Positions 38,801 to 48,186 of a stretch of 64,000 nt of DNA are shown one piece after another. Source of the stretch: Caldimonas brevitalea (GTDB lineage Bacteria > Pseudomonadota > Gammaproteobacteria > Burkholderiales > Burkholderiaceae_C); the NCBI RefSeq assembly GCF_001017435.1, contig NZ_CP011371.1, positions 1,798,001-1,862,000 on the forward strand, in the 5' to 3' direction. Under the pieces are notes generated by a model that saw only the letters and a list, made by a program, of their open reading frames with translations, was not told the origin of the DNA and made no database searches. Position 1 is the stretch's first letter. Each line of letters opens with the position of its first letter. A program made the translations under genes and the position numbers.

Positions 38801-39008
38801 CTTCCTCGATCTTCTTGGTGACCTCGGTTTCGACGATCTCGGGCGACGCGCCGGGGTAGGCGATCTGCACCACCACCACCGGAAACTCGACATCGGGGAA
38901 CTGGTCGACCTTGAGCCGCTGCAACGCGAACAGCCCCAGCACCACGAAGGCCAGCATGACCATCGTGGCGAGCACGGGGTTCTTGATCGAGACGCGCGTG
39001 AACCACAT
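35808..39008 (-). CDS. RND efflux transporter, inner-membrane subunit
   Basis: The 1066-residue protein is an AcrB/MdtBC-type (HAE-1 class) proton-driven drug exporter. It opens MWFTRVSIKNPVLATMVML, has the typical porter-domain segment VVVVQIAYPGASPEIVETEV, and keeps the proton-relay aspartates in LLIDDAIVVREN. Two large periplasmic loops and about twelve membrane helices fit the family. It follows its membrane fusion protein by 9 bases. The large open frame on the opposite strand (35055-38606) is its shadow. Substrates cannot be predicted. Confidence 0.95.
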   Translation of the reverse strand: MWFTRVSIKNPVLATMVMLAFVVLGLFALQRLKVDQFPDVEFPVVVVQIAYPGASPEIVETEVTKKIEEAVNTIAGINQLMSRSYDGQSVVIVQFNLDMDSRKAAEDVREKVAAIRPLLRDEVEEPRVLRFDPASRPIYTLALTSPDSSHSAVDLTGYADQVVQKRLENVRGVGSVTLVGGVQREVNIYLRPEAMEALGVGVDQVLRAVRTENQDLPAGALRSSESERVVQITGRLKRPEDFKEIIVARKGAAGVPVKLWQVADVVDGPQEIESLALYNGQRTLALSIQKAQGENTIDVVDGLNRVVEELRRELPKGLAIDVVSDNSRPIRVAVKNVRQTLLEGAVLTIAIVFLFLNSWRSTVITGLTLPIALIGTFLFMYWFGFSINMLTLMALSLCVGLLIDDAIVVRENIVRHVQMGKDARQASLDGTQEIGLAVLATTLSIVAVFLPIGFMGGIIGRFFHQFGVTIVAAVLISMFVSFTLDPMMSSVWHDPAIHGHGTADAPGRRRSLYDRTLGRLTGAVERFSEWLAEVYQSLLAWSLRHKLATLGIAAASLIASFALLPVLGTEFVPKADFSETTVSFYTPTGSSLEVTEAKARQVDAILHEFPEVNYTLTTINTGQAQGRNYATVQVRLVDRHLRERSVDAMSTVLRERLSRVPGITVTHVGLLDSVGGAKPVSVSIQGTDLRELQRLTDQLAARLQTIPGLVDLDTTMKPSKPTVDVNVKREAASDLGLSVGSITSTLRGLVAGETTGNWRAENDESYDVKVRLAPQARQSLPDLERLGLTLTAADGSTRIVRLSQVAEVTPSFGPNQINRRDLSREVEITANVAGRSLGEVSADIRRVLDDTAFQPGYRYRFGGSTKDMQESFGYALSALALAVIFIYMILASQFKSFLQPIALMSSLPLTMIGVVLILLMFRSTLNMFSIIGVVMLMGLVTKNAILLVDFANRAREGHSGEGLDGTRLDREAALLMAARVRLRPILMTTLAMVFGMVPLAFALSEGAEQRAPMGQAVIGGVVTSSLLTLVVVPVIYCYLDDLSAWLKRKWRGHGEVMPAVTAGEAK

Positions 39009-39017
39009 GGCGGGCGC

Positions 39018-40178
39018 TCAGTGGCTGGCCGCAGCGGCCGGGGCCACCGCGGTGACGTGGACGCTGGTGCCGTCGCGCACTGCACCGAGGCTGCCCTGCA
39101 GCACCGGCTCGCCTTCTTTCAGCCCGCTCGCGACCGCCACCAGCCGCTCGCCGCGCGGGCCGTTGTGGCCACGTTCGCCCAGCGTGACGCGGCGTTGCAG
39201 CACCTTGCCCGACTCGACCACCAGCACATAGGGCTGCGGCTGGTCGAGCCGCACCGCCGACTCGGGCACCGCGACCACGGCGCTGCGGCCCACTTCCAGC
39301 TCGCCGGTGGCGAACAAACCATGCCGCAGCCCCGCATGCGGCGCCACGGTCAGGTAGACCGTCACGGCCCGTGTGCCGGCTTGCGCGCTTGGGTTGATGC
39401 GGGCCAGCGTGGCCTCGACCGGCTCGGACAAACCGTCGACCTTCAGGCGGGCGCGGTGGCCCACCTGCAGGCCGGCCAGGTCTTCCGGTGGCACCGCCGC
39501 CTTCAGTTCGAGCTTGGACAGGTCGACGATTTCGAGCACGCGGGCGTCGACACCCACACGCTCGCCGGGCTGCACGAAACGCTGCGACACCTGGCCCGGG
39601 ATCGGGGCCCGCAGCGTGGCGTCGCTGACAGCCTTGCGCGCCAGATCGGCATTCGCCTGGGCCGCCAGCAGCGTCGCACGCGCGACGGCGGCGTTCGACA
39701 CCGAGGTGTCGAGCGCGTTCTTCGAGATGAACCCCTGGTCGACCAGCGCGCGGTTGTTTTCCAGCGTGCGTTGCGCGATTTCGAGTTGCGCCTTGGCCGA
39801 CGCGGCCTGTTCCTGCGCCTGGCGCAGCCGCGTCTCGTATTCGGTCGGGTCGAGGTGGCCCAGCACCTGCCCGGCGCTCACCGTGTCACCTTCGCGCACG
39901 CGCAGCTCGCGCAGTTCGGCGGCCACCTTGGCCTTCACGACCGCGGTGTTGACCGCCTCGATGCTGCCGGACACGGCCAACGTGCGAACCAACTCCTCCC
40001 GGCGCGCGGGGACCAGGTCGGTCGGGGCGAGTTCGAGCAGGGCCGCGACCGGCGCCGTGGCCAGGGCCGACCGCTCGGCCTTCTTGGCCATCAGGGCCCG
40101 GCTGACGGCAAAGCCCAGCACGAGCACGCACAAGGTCGGCAGCACCCACTTGAGTGCGCGTTTCGAAGTGACCCTCAT
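39018..40178 (-). CDS. RND efflux membrane fusion protein
   Basis: The 386-residue protein has an N-terminal membrane anchor, the lipoyl half-motif VAAELRELRVREGDTVSAGQ, a coiled-coil hairpin (about 115-190) and the second half-motif LRAPIPGQVSQRFVQPGE, all typical of HlyD/AcrA periplasmic adaptors. It should link the RND transporter just downstream to the TolC protein of the same cluster. It follows the TetR gene by 23 bases. Confidence 0.94.
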   Translation of the reverse strand: MRVTSKRALKWVLPTLCVLVLGFAVSRALMAKKAERSALATAPVAALLELAPTDLVPARREELVRTLAVSGSIEAVNTAVVKAKVAAELRELRVREGDTVSAGQVLGHLDPTEYETRLRQAQEQAASAKAQLEIAQRTLENNRALVDQGFISKNALDTSVSNAAVARATLLAAQANADLARKAVSDATLRAPIPGQVSQRFVQPGERVGVDARVLEIVDLSKLELKAAVPPEDLAGLQVGHRARLKVDGLSEPVEATLARINPSAQAGTRAVTVYLTVAPHAGLRHGLFATGELEVGRSAVVAVPESAVRLDQPQPYVLVVESGKVLQRRVTLGERGHNGPRGERLVAVASGLKEGEPVLQGSLGAVRDGTSVHVTAVAPAAAASH

Positions 40179-40201
40179 TGTCTTTTTTGTCTCTTGTCGG
40201 T

Positions 40202-40885
40202 CTAGGAGGTGCCGGGCGCCGGCACCGGCTCAGCCGTCACGCCTTTCAGCAGCAATTCGATATGGTGCGCGATGAATCGGCGCGGGTCGTTGGTCAGCCC
40301 GTGCACCAGGCAGGGGCCGATGGAATGCTTGTGCAAACACAGCATCAGCAGCGGGAAGATGAACGAGTGGGCGGTGTCCAGCAGATGCAGCGTCGGGCGG
40401 AATTCGCCGCGGTCGACACCGCGCTGCAGCAGCCGCGTGATCAAACGTTGCCCGGGCTCGATCACCTCTGCGTCATAGAACTGCGCCAGGTCCGGAAAGT
40501 TTCGTGCCTCGGTCAGGATCAGCTTGAATATGCCCGACGCCTGCGTTTCGCCGACGCGCTCCCACCAGACACCGGCCACCACCTGCATCAACTCGGCCGT
40601 GCTGCCCTCGAAATTGGCCACCACGTCGTCGCCTTGCTCGATCGTGAGCGACAGGTTGTGACGGATGACGGCCTTCAGCAGCTCTTCCTTGCTCGGGAAA
40701 TACAAATACAGCGTGCCCTTGGACACGCCGGCACGGGCCGCCACATCGTCGATTTTGGTCGCCGCGAAGCCTTTCTCGACGAACAAATCAAGCGCTGCGT
40801 CCAATAGTTCCTGGGGACGCGCTTCCTTGCGCCGCCGGCGTGACGGCTCGGCGGGCGTGGAAGAGTCGGACGGGATAGAAGACAT
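40202..40885 (-). CDS. TetR family regulator of the RND pump
   Basis: The 227-residue protein has an N-terminal TetR helix-turn-helix (about residues 28-70, with FAATKIDDVAARAGVSKGTL and YFPSKEELL) and a divergent ligand-binding C-terminal domain. It is first in the efflux run, and a perfect palindrome lies 14 bases before its start, so it probably represses itself and the pump until a ligand binds. The ligand is unknown. Confidence 0.92.
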   Translation of the reverse strand: MSSIPSDSSTPAEPSRRRRKEARPQELLDAALDLFVEKGFAATKIDDVAARAGVSKGTLYLYFPSKEELLKAVIRHNLSLTIEQGDDVVANFEGSTAELMQVVAGVWWERVGETQASGIFKLILTEARNFPDLAQFYDAEVIEPGQRLITRLLQRGVDRGEFRPTLHLLDTAHSFIFPLLMLCLHKHSIGPCLVHGLTNDPRRFIAHHIELLLKGVTAEPVPAPGTS

Positions 40886-40899
40886 CGCGGCAAATAATG

Positions 40900-40913
40900 A
40901 CTGACCGGTCAGT
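40900..40913. promoter_or_regulatory. predicted TetR operator
   Basis: ACTGACCGGTCAGT is a perfect 14-base palindrome directly upstream of the TetR-family gene. This is the expected form and place of an autorepression site. Confidence 0.7.
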
Positions 40914-41098
40914 AATGTAATGCGTGGGCCTCGGGACGGTCAAGGTGAGGGCGCCACCGGCCCGCGCAAAGCGTGAAGGGTGCCCGCTTGCGGTGAGTGT
41001 GGGCCGCGCGCGTCGCGCCGACATGAAGCGGCGGTAAAGAATGGTGAAGTGCTGCGCGCGAGCGCGGCGCCGACACCTGCCCTTTCTAGAATCGCGGC

Positions 41099-42445
41099 AT
41101 GAAATCGAAGAAGTGGTGGTGGGCAGCTGCTTTCCTGGTGATCCTGGCGGCGGCCCTGTTGTGGTGGTGGCGCGGTGGTCGCGCCGAACAACCGGTGTAT
41201 CGCACGGCCGCCGTCGAGCGCGGCCCCCTGGCAGCCAATGTCTCGGCTGCCGGCACCGTCACCGCGGTGTCACAGGTGCAGGTGGGCAGCCAGGTGTCGG
41301 GCCAGATCAGCGAGCTGTGGGCCGACTTCAATTCAGAAGTGAAGCAAGGCCAGCTGATTGCGCGGCTCGATCCGCAAAGCTTCGAGCACCGCGTGCAGCA
41401 GGCCCAGGCCGATGTGGAAGCGGCCCGTGCGGCGGTCCTGACCGCGCAGGCCAATGGTCTCGCCGCGTCAGCCGGGGCCACCCGCGCCCGGGTCGAACTG
41501 CAGCAGGCGCAGCGCGACCTCGAACGCAATCGGGGGCTGGTGGCCCAGCAGTTCATCTCGCCGGCCGAACTCGAGCGCACCCAGTCGCAGGTCGACACGC
41601 TGTCGCAGGCGCTCAAGGTGGCCGAGGCCCAGGTCAACGTGGCGCAGGCGCAGACGCGCAACGCCGAGGCCACGGTGCGCCAGCGCATGGCGCAGCTGGC
41701 GCAGGCCCAGGTCGACCTGAAGCGCACCCAGATCCGCTCGCCGGTCGACGGTATCGTCATCAAGCGCAGCATCGAGCTCGGGCAGACGGTGGCGGCCAGC
41801 CTGCAGTCGCCCGAGCTGTTCGTGATCGCGCGCAACCTGGACGACATGCAGGTCGAAGTGCCGGTGGACGAAGCCGACATCGGCCGAGTGCGCCCGGGCC
41901 AGAAGGTCAACTTCACCGTCGACGCCTTCCCGGGGCGCAGCTACGAAGGCAGCGTCCGGCTGGTGCGCAAGGCGCCCACCAACACGCAGAACGTGATCAC
42001 CTATGTTGTCGTGGTCAGCTTTTCGCAGCCCGACGGCGGCCGGCTGCTGCCCGGCATGACGGCCAACGTGCGCATCGTCACCGAAACGCGTGACGCGGTG
42101 CTCAAGGTGCCCAACGCGGCCTTGCGGGTGCGCCTGCCCGAAGCGGAAGGGGCAACGGCCGGCCCGAGCGGCGGCCGCGGCGAGGCTGCCGGCCCGCGCG
42201 GCCCGGGCCGTGGCGGGCGGGGAGAAGGGGGCCGCGGGCGCGGGCGTGTCTACGTGTTGAGCGAAGGCGCCGAGCCGCGCGCGGTGCCGGTGCAACTGGG
42301 CATCAGCGACGGCCAGATGACCGAGGTGACCGGCGACGGGCTGAAAGAGGGCGACACGGTGCTGGTCGGGGTGGTCCCGCCGCGCGGCGAGCGCACCTCG
42401 CGCGACACCGGGCGGGCGCCGACCGGCCCCCGCATGGCGTTCTGA
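41099..42445 (+). CDS. MacA-type membrane fusion protein
   Basis: The 448-residue periplasmic adaptor has one N-terminal anchor, a biotinyl-lipoyl motif (VQVGSQVSGQISELWADFNS), a long coiled coil (about 100-205) and a beta-barrel region. It serves the ABC exporter encoded directly downstream. Unusually, the C-terminal part contains a Gly/Arg-rich insert at about residues 349-383 (GGRGEAAGPRGPGRGGRGEG). E. coli MacA exports macrolides and enterotoxin with MacB and TolC; the substrate here is unknown. Confidence 0.9.
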   Translation: MKSKKWWWAAAFLVILAAALLWWWRGGRAEQPVYRTAAVERGPLAANVSAAGTVTAVSQVQVGSQVSGQISELWADFNSEVKQGQLIARLDPQSFEHRVQQAQADVEAARAAVLTAQANGLAASAGATRARVELQQAQRDLERNRGLVAQQFISPAELERTQSQVDTLSQALKVAEAQVNVAQAQTRNAEATVRQRMAQLAQAQVDLKRTQIRSPVDGIVIKRSIELGQTVAASLQSPELFVIARNLDDMQVEVPVDEADIGRVRPGQKVNFTVDAFPGRSYEGSVRLVRKAPTNTQNVITYVVVVSFSQPDGGRLLPGMTANVRIVTETRDAVLKVPNAALRVRLPEAEGATAGPSGGRGEAAGPRGPGRGGRGEGGRGRGRVYVLSEGAEPRAVPVQLGISDGQMTEVTGDGLKEGDTVLVGVVPPRGERTSRDTGRAPTGPRMAF

Positions 42446-42458
42446 AAGGCGCACGACG

Positions 42459-43175
42459 ATGGCCCTGATCGAAGTGCGTGACCTGGTCAAGACCTACCGG
42501 ATGGGCGAAGACGCGGGCAGCGAGGTGCAGGCCTTGCGCGGCGTCTCGCTCGACATCGACGCCGGCGAGTTCGTCGCCATCATGGGCGCTTCCGGCTCGG
42601 GCAAGTCGACCTTGATGAACATCCTCGGCTGCCTGGACCGGCCCACCTCGGGCAGCTACCGGCTGGCGCGCGAGAACGTCGAAGGCCTGTCGGGCGACAA
42701 GCTGGCCGCCATCCGCAACCGGCTCATCGGCTTCGTGTTCCAGCAATTCAACCTGTTGCCGCGCACCTCGGCGGTCGAAAACGTCGAGCTGCCGCTGGTC
42801 TATGCCGGCGTCGGCAGCCGCGAGCGGCGCGAGCGGGCCATGGCCTGTCTCGAGCAGGTGGGGCTGGCGCAGCGGGCCGGCCACACGCCGGCGGAGTTGT
42901 CGGGCGGGCAGCAGCAGCGGGTCGCGATCGCGCGGGCGCTGGTCAACCGGCCGCAGATGATTTTGGCGGATGAACCCACCGGTGCGCTCGACACCGCCAC
43001 CTCGGAGGATGTGATGCAGTTGCTGAGCGATCTGCACCGCAGCCGCATCACCGTGGTGCTGGTCACGCACGAACACGACGTGGCGGCCTGGGCGGCGCGG
43101 CGTATCGTGTTCCGCGACGGGCGCATCATCGAAGACGAGGCGCAGACGCCGCGGGCCGCGGAGCCGGCCGCATGA
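42459..43175 (+). CDS. MacB-type ABC transporter ATPase
   Basis: The 238-residue ATPase shows Walker A GASGSGKST, the ABC signature LSGGQQQRVAIARAL and Walker B MILADEPTGALD. In E. coli this domain is fused to the MacB membrane part; here it is a separate gene that overlaps the permease gene by 4 bases. It powers export by mechanotransmission through the adaptor. Confidence 0.94.
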   Translation: MALIEVRDLVKTYRMGEDAGSEVQALRGVSLDIDAGEFVAIMGASGSGKSTLMNILGCLDRPTSGSYRLARENVEGLSGDKLAAIRNRLIGFVFQQFNLLPRTSAVENVELPLVYAGVGSRERRERAMACLEQVGLAQRAGHTPAELSGGQQQRVAIARALVNRPQMILADEPTGALDTATSEDVMQLLSDLHRSRITVVLVTHEHDVAAWAARRIVFRDGRIIEDEAQTPRAAEPAA

Positions 43176-44404
43176 ACTTCGCGGCGGCCTTGCGGTCGGC
43201 CTGGCGGGCGCTGGCCACCAACCTGATGCGCAGCATTCTGACGATGCTGGGCATCATCATCGGCGTGGCCGCGGTGATCACGATGATCGCCGTGGGCGGC
43301 GGCGCGCAGGAGCGGGTGGCCGAGCAGATCCGCTCGCTCGGCTCCAACGTGATCCTGCTGACGCCCGGCTCGCGCACCGCCACCGGCGTGCGCCTCGGCT
43401 CCGGCGCCACCAACACCTTGACCGAAGGCGACGCGCAGGCCATTGCGCGCGAGGTGCCCGAGATCAAGGCCACCGCGCCGCAGAACCGCACCAGCACCCA
43501 GGTGGTGGCGCAGAACGCCAACTGGCCGACCCAGGTGCTGGGCACCACCAACGACTATTTCAGCGTGCGCGAGTGGAATGTGGTGACCGGCCGCAGCTTC
43601 GACCCGGCCGAGCTGGCCCGCGGCGCCAAGGTGGCGGTGCTGGGCCAGACCGTGGTGCGCGAGCTGTTCGGCGACGACGACCCGATCGACCAGCTGATCC
43701 GGGTCAACCGGGTGCCGATGACGGTCATCGGCGTGCTCGACCGCAAGGGTCAGAACGCCTTCGGACAAGACCAGGACGATGTGGTCATCGTGCCGCTGTC
43801 GACCTTCCGCAACCGGCTGCAGGGCCGCTCGACCAGCCGCTTGCGCACGGTGGCCAGCGTGACGGTGCAAGTGCACGAAGGCCAGAGCATGGAGGCCGCC
43901 GAGGCCGGCATGCGCGAGCTGCTGCGCCAGCGCCACCGGTTGCAACCTGATCAGCCCGACGATTTCTCGATCCGCAACCTGACCGAAGTGCTGGCGGCCC
44001 AGGAGGCTTCGACCCAGGTGATGACCCTGTTGCTGGCCGCCGTCGCCGGCGTCAGCCTGATCGTCGGCGGCATCGGCATCATGAACATCATGCTGGTCAG
44101 CGTCACCGAGCGCACCCGCGAGATCGGCCTGCGCATGGCGGTGGGCGCGCGCTCGGGCGACATCCTCGCGCAGTTCCTCATCGAAGCGGTCACGCTCAGC
44201 CTGGTGGGCGGGGCCATCGGCATCGTGCTGGGCGCCGCGGCGACCTGGGCGGTCGCCTTCTTCGCCGAGTGGCAGGTGATGCTGAGCGTGAAGTCCATCG
44301 TGTTGGCGGCCGGATTTTCCGCCGCGGTGGGCGTCTTTTTCGGTTTCTACCCGGCACGCCGTGCGGCGGCACTGCTGCCGATACAGGCCTTGCGACATGA
44401 ATGA
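43172..44404 (+). CDS. MacB-type ABC transporter permease
   Basis: The 410-residue protein has the MacB membrane topology: one N-terminal helix (RSILTMLGIIIGVAAVITMI), a large periplasmic domain, and three C-terminal helices starting LLAAVAGVSLIVGGIGIMNI. The FtsX-like motif VSVTERTREIGLRMAVGA is clear. It overlaps the ATPase gene and, by 8 bases, the lipoprotein gene that follows. Confidence 0.94.
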   Translation: MNFAAALRSAWRALATNLMRSILTMLGIIIGVAAVITMIAVGGGAQERVAEQIRSLGSNVILLTPGSRTATGVRLGSGATNTLTEGDAQAIAREVPEIKATAPQNRTSTQVVAQNANWPTQVLGTTNDYFSVREWNVVTGRSFDPAELARGAKVAVLGQTVVRELFGDDDPIDQLIRVNRVPMTVIGVLDRKGQNAFGQDQDDVVIVPLSTFRNRLQGRSTSRLRTVASVTVQVHEGQSMEAAEAGMRELLRQRHRLQPDQPDDFSIRNLTEVLAAQEASTQVMTLLLAAVAGVSLIVGGIGIMNIMLVSVTERTREIGLRMAVGARSGDILAQFLIEAVTLSLVGGAIGIVLGAAATWAVAFFAEWQVMLSVKSIVLAAGFSAAVGVFFGFYPARRAAALLPIQALRHE

Positions 44405-44984
44405 TCTGACCCTGACCGGCGCCCGGCGCCGACATGTGCTGGCGGCCGTGGCCCCGATGTTGTTGGCTGTCGTCGGCTTGTCCGGCTGCGCCGGGCTCGG
44501 CGGCCCGCGCACCCTCGAGTTGAGCGAGGCACAGCTGCTCGAGTCGCTGAGCCGAGAGTTTCCCTTCAATTCACGTGTGCTCGGCGTGCTCGACGTGGTC
44601 GCCTTGATGCCGCGCCTGAAGTTGTTGCCCGAGTCCAACCGGCTGGCCACCGAGTTCGACCTGCGCCTAGGCGCGATGCCCGGCACGCGAGAAACCAGCG
44701 GGGTGCTGGGTCTGAGCTACGGGCTGCGCTTCGACCCGGCCCAGCAGGCGGTGGTGCTCGACGCACCGCGCATCGAGCGGCTGAACATCGGCAACGGCCC
44801 CGGCTTGCAGCAGGGCTTCGCGGGTCGCGTCGCAGCCGGCCTGGCCGAAGAGATGCTGCGCGACGTGCCGGTGTACCGCCTGAAGCCCGAAGACCAGCGC
44901 AAGCTGGACGCGCACCGGCTGCAGCCCGGCGCGATCCGGGTCACGTCACGCGGGCTGAGCGTCGAGCTGACGCCGAAACCTTAA
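44397..44984 (+). CDS. YceB-like lipoprotein (DUF1439)
   Basis: The 195-residue product has a lipoprotein signal with lipobox VGLSGC, followed by a compact domain resembling DUF1439/YceB: LSEAQLLESLSREFPFNSRV at the start and LPESNRLATEFDLRL in the middle. Function of this family is not established. It overlaps the MacB-type permease gene by 8 bases, so it may be produced together with that exporter. Confidence 0.75.
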   Translation: MNDLTLTGARRRHVLAAVAPMLLAVVGLSGCAGLGGPRTLELSEAQLLESLSREFPFNSRVLGVLDVVALMPRLKLLPESNRLATEFDLRLGAMPGTRETSGVLGLSYGLRFDPAQQAVVLDAPRIERLNIGNGPGLQQGFAGRVAAGLAEEMLRDVPVYRLKPEDQRKLDAHRLQPGAIRVTSRGLSVELTPKP

Positions 44985-45083
44985 GCCCCCGCCCGATGGT
45001 CGCGGCCGTGGCGCCGCTCCACCCGCCCGGCGGTGCACAGATGTGCTTTCCACTGCACATCTTTCCAAGGGCTGAAAACTTTG

Positions 45084-45097
45084 CTGATCTAGATCAA
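45084..45097. promoter_or_regulatory. FNR/Anr-type binding site upstream of nap
   Basis: CTGATCTAGATCAA matches the consensus TTGAT-N4-ATCAA with one mismatch. It lies about 140 bases before napE, consistent with activation under low oxygen. No clear -10 hexamer is identified. Confidence 0.6.
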
Positions 45098-45232
45098 CAA
45101 GCGGCCTCGTCGTGAGGACGCGGCCCGCCAGCGCGTCGCAGAATTCACAGCAGCAGGCATGACCGCTGCTCGCTACCTCGCAACACCTTGCCCGGTTGGC
45201 CCCGAGGCAAGGACCCCCACGAGGAGACAAGA

Positions 45233-45397
45233 TTGCAGACGCCAGACAAAGACGCGCCCTCCACCTACCAGGAGGAGCTTCGAACCTTTCTGTTTTTGAC
45301 CGTCGTCACCGCCCCCGTGCTCGCTGTCATGGTCGTCGGCGGTTACGGTTTCATGGTCTGGATGTACCAGCTCCTGACCGGGGACCTGCCGGGATGA
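45233..45397 (+). CDS. napE: periplasmic nitrate reductase component NapE
   Basis: The 54-residue product has one membrane helix ([20 protein letters not shown]) and the [16 protein letters not shown] tail typical of NapE, a small membrane protein of uncertain role in Nap systems. I start at TTG because GAGGAGA lies just before it; the frame extends upstream without support. It overlaps napD by 4 bases. Confidence 0.85.
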   Translation: MQTPDKDAPSTYQEELRTFLFLTVVTAPVLAVMVVGGYGFMVWMYQLLTGDLPG

Positions 45398-45687
45398 GCG
45401 GCGAACCCCAACGCCGCGGCGACGAAATCCACATTGCCGGCTCGCTCGTACATGCCCGCCTCGCCGAGGTGGCCCAGGTCTGTGCGGCTATCGCAACCCT
45501 GCCGAACGCCGACGTCGTGCAAGCCTCGGTCGACGGGCGGCTGGTGGTGGTGCTGGAAGCCGGCAGCGCCCGCGACATCGTCGCGGTGCTCGACGAGATC
45601 CGCAACCTTCCGGGCGTGCTGAACGTGGCCCTGGTCTATCAGCACGCCGAACCTACCGCTGCCATGCTGGAGGAGATGACTCCATGA
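45394..45687 (+). CDS. napD: NapA maturation chaperone NapD
   Basis: NapD binds the twin-arginine signal of NapA and holds it back until the cofactor is loaded. The 97-residue protein opens near [19 protein letters not shown] and has the ferredoxin-like fold pattern of the family, ending with [14 protein letters not shown]. It overlaps napE upstream and napA downstream by 4 bases each. Confidence 0.93.
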   Translation: MSGEPQRRGDEIHIAGSLVHARLAEVAQVCAAIATLPNADVVQASVDGRLVVVLEAGSARDIVAVLDEIRNLPGVLNVALVYQHAEPTAAMLEEMTP

Positions 45688-48176
45688 CCACACGCCGGGA
45701 CTTCATCCGCCAGACGGCCGCCACGACGACTGCGGCGGCGGCCGGCCTGCCCATTGCCGCCGAGGCCGCCAATGTCGTGACCGATGCGTCGCGCACGCAG
45801 TTGAAGTGGGCCAAGGCGCCCTGCCGCTTCTGCGGTGTGGGCTGCGGCGTCAATGTCGCCGTCAAGGATGGGCGCGTGGTCGCCACCCATGGCGACATCA
45901 ATGCCGAGGTGAACCGGGGTATCAACTGCGTCAAGGGCTACTTCCTGTCCAAGATCATGTACGGCGAAGACCGGCTGACCCGGCCGTTGCTGCGCATGAA
46001 AGACGGCCAGTACGACAAGAACGGCGAGTTCCAGCCGGTCTCGTGGGACCAGGCCTTCGACGTGATGGCCGAGCAGTTCAAGAAGGCCTTGAAGGCCAAG
46101 GGGCCGAGCGCGGTCGGCATGTTCGGCTCGGGCCAGTGGACGATCTGGGAGGGGTACGCGGCCGCCAAGCTGTTCAAGGCCGGCTTCCGATCCAACAACA
46201 TCGACCCCAACGCGCGCCACTGCATGGCCTCGGCGGTGGCCGGCTTCATGCGCACCTTCGGCATGGACGAGCCGATGGGCTGCTACGACGACATCGAGCA
46301 GGCCGACGCCTTCGTGCTGTGGGGCTCGAACATGGCCGAGATGCACCCGATCCTGTGGACCCGGGTCACCGACCGGCGACTGTCGGCGCCGCACGTCAAG
46401 GTGGCCGTGCTGTCGGTGTTCGAGCACCGCAGCTACGACCTCGCCGACCTGACCGTGACCTTCCGGCCCCAGACCGACCTGGCGATCCTCAACTACATCG
46501 CCCACCACATCATCAAGACCGGGCGGGTGAACCGCGAGTTCATCAACAAGCACACCCGCTTCATGATCGGCAACACCGACATCGGCTATGGCTTGCGTCC
46601 CGAGCATGCCCTGCAGCGCAAGGCGAAGAACGCCAAGGAGCCGGGCGGCGGCCGGCCGGCGACCTTCGAGGAGTACGCGAAGTTCGTCGCCGATTTCGAC
46701 CTCGACAACGTCGCCAAGATGGCCCGGGTGCCGAAGGAGCGGCTGCAGCGGCTCGCCGAGCTGTATGCCGACCCGAAGGTCAAGGTGGTGTCGTTCTTCA
46801 CGATGGGCTTCAACCAGCACACGCGTGGTACCTGGTGCAGCCATCTGCTCTACAACCTGCATCTGCTGACCGGCAAGATCTCGCTGCCCGGCAACGGCCC
46901 GTTCTCGCTGACGGGCCAGCCGTCGGCCTGCGGCACCGCACGCGAGGTGGGCACCTTCTCGCACCGCTTGCCGGCCGACATGGTGGTCACCAACCCCAAG
47001 CACCGCGCCGAGGCCGAGCACATCTGGAAGCTGCCGCCGGGCACCATCCCGGAGGTGCCGGGGTATCACGCCGTGCTGCAGAACCGCATGCTCAAGGACG
47101 GCAAGCTGAACGCCTACTGGGTGCAGTGCAACAACAACATGCAGGCGACGCCGAACATCCTGGAAGAGGCCTTGCCCGGCTACCGCAACCCGGCCAACTT
47201 CATCGTCGTCTCCGACGCCTATCCGACCGTCACCACGATGGCCGCCGACCTGATCCTGCCGACCGCGATGTGGGTGGAGAAGGAGGGCGCCTACGGCAAC
47301 GCCGAGCGGCGCACGCAGTTCTGGCATCAGCTCGTCAAGGCCCCGGGCGAGGCCCGTTCGGACCTGTGGCAGCTGATGGAGTTCTCGAAGCGCTTCAAGA
47401 TGGAAGAGGTCTGGCCCAAGGAACTGTTGGACAAGAAGCCCGAGTACCGCGGCAAGACGCTGTTCCAGATGCTGTTTCGCAATGGGGCCGTGGATGCCTT
47501 CCCGGTCGAGCAGATCGAGGCGGGCTACGACAACGACGAGTCCAAGGCCTTCGGCTTCTATGTGCAGAAAGGCCTGTTCGAGGAATATGCGCAGTTCGGC
47601 CGCGGCCACGGCCATGATTTGGCGCCCTTCGACACCTACCACCAGGTGCGCGGGCTGCGGTGGCCGGTCGTCAATGGCCGCGAGACACGCTGGCGTTATC
47701 GGGAAGGCTACGACCCGTATGTGAAAGCGGGCGAGGGCGTGCGCTTCTACGGCCAGCAGGACGGCAAGGCGGTCATCTACGCGCTGCCTTATGAGCCAGC
47801 GGCGGAGGAGCCGGATGCGCAGTTTCCCTACTGGCTCTGCACCGGCCGCGTGTTGGAGCATTGGCATTCGGGCTCGATGACCCGGCGGGTGCCGGAGTTG
47901 TACCGCGCCTTCCCGAACGCGGTCTGCTATCTGCACCCCGAAGATGCCAAGGCCTTGAACGTGAGGCGGGGCGACGTGGTCGAGTTGGTGTCGCGCCGCG
48001 GCTCGATGCGCACCCGGGTCGAGACCCGCGGGCGCAACAAGCCGCCGCGGGGGCTGGTGTTCGTGCCCTGGTTCGACGCCAGCCAGCTGATCAACAAGGT
48101 GACGCTCGACGCCACCTGCCCGATCTCGCTGCAGACCGATTTCAAGAAGTGCGCGATCTCGATCCGCAAGGTGTAG
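45684..48176 (+). CDS. napA: periplasmic nitrate reductase catalytic subunit
   Basis: NapA reduces nitrate to nitrite in the periplasm with a Mo-bis-MGD cofactor. The twin-arginine signal begins TTRRDFIRQ. The [4Fe-4S] cysteines C47, C50, C54 and C82 and the Mo ligand C180 (NARHCMAS) are present. The 830-residue length is normal. Its start overlaps the napD stop. It receives electrons from NapB and NapC encoded next. Confidence 0.97.
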   Translation: MTTRRDFIRQTAATTTAAAAGLPIAAEAANVVTDASRTQLKWAKAPCRFCGVGCGVNVAVKDGRVVATHGDINAEVNRGINCVKGYFLSKIMYGEDRLTRPLLRMKDGQYDKNGEFQPVSWDQAFDVMAEQFKKALKAKGPSAVGMFGSGQWTIWEGYAAAKLFKAGFRSNNIDPNARHCMASAVAGFMRTFGMDEPMGCYDDIEQADAFVLWGSNMAEMHPILWTRVTDRRLSAPHVKVAVLSVFEHRSYDLADLTVTFRPQTDLAILNYIAHHIIKTGRVNREFINKHTRFMIGNTDIGYGLRPEHALQRKAKNAKEPGGGRPATFEEYAKFVADFDLDNVAKMARVPKERLQRLAELYADPKVKVVSFFTMGFNQHTRGTWCSHLLYNLHLLTGKISLPGNGPFSLTGQPSACGTAREVGTFSHRLPADMVVTNPKHRAEAEHIWKLPPGTIPEVPGYHAVLQNRMLKDGKLNAYWVQCNNNMQATPNILEEALPGYRNPANFIVVSDAYPTVTTMAADLILPTAMWVEKEGAYGNAERRTQFWHQLVKAPGEARSDLWQLMEFSKRFKMEEVWPKELLDKKPEYRGKTLFQMLFRNGAVDAFPVEQIEAGYDNDESKAFGFYVQKGLFEEYAQFGRGHGHDLAPFDTYHQVRGLRWPVVNGRETRWRYREGYDPYVKAGEGVRFYGQQDGKAVIYALPYEPAAEEPDAQFPYWLCTGRVLEHWHSGSMTRRVPELYRAFPNAVCYLHPEDAKALNVRRGDVVELVSRRGSMRTRVETRGRNKPPRGLVFVPWFDASQLINKVTLDATCPISLQTDFKKCAISIRKV

Positions 48177-48186
48177 GAGAGCTGCC

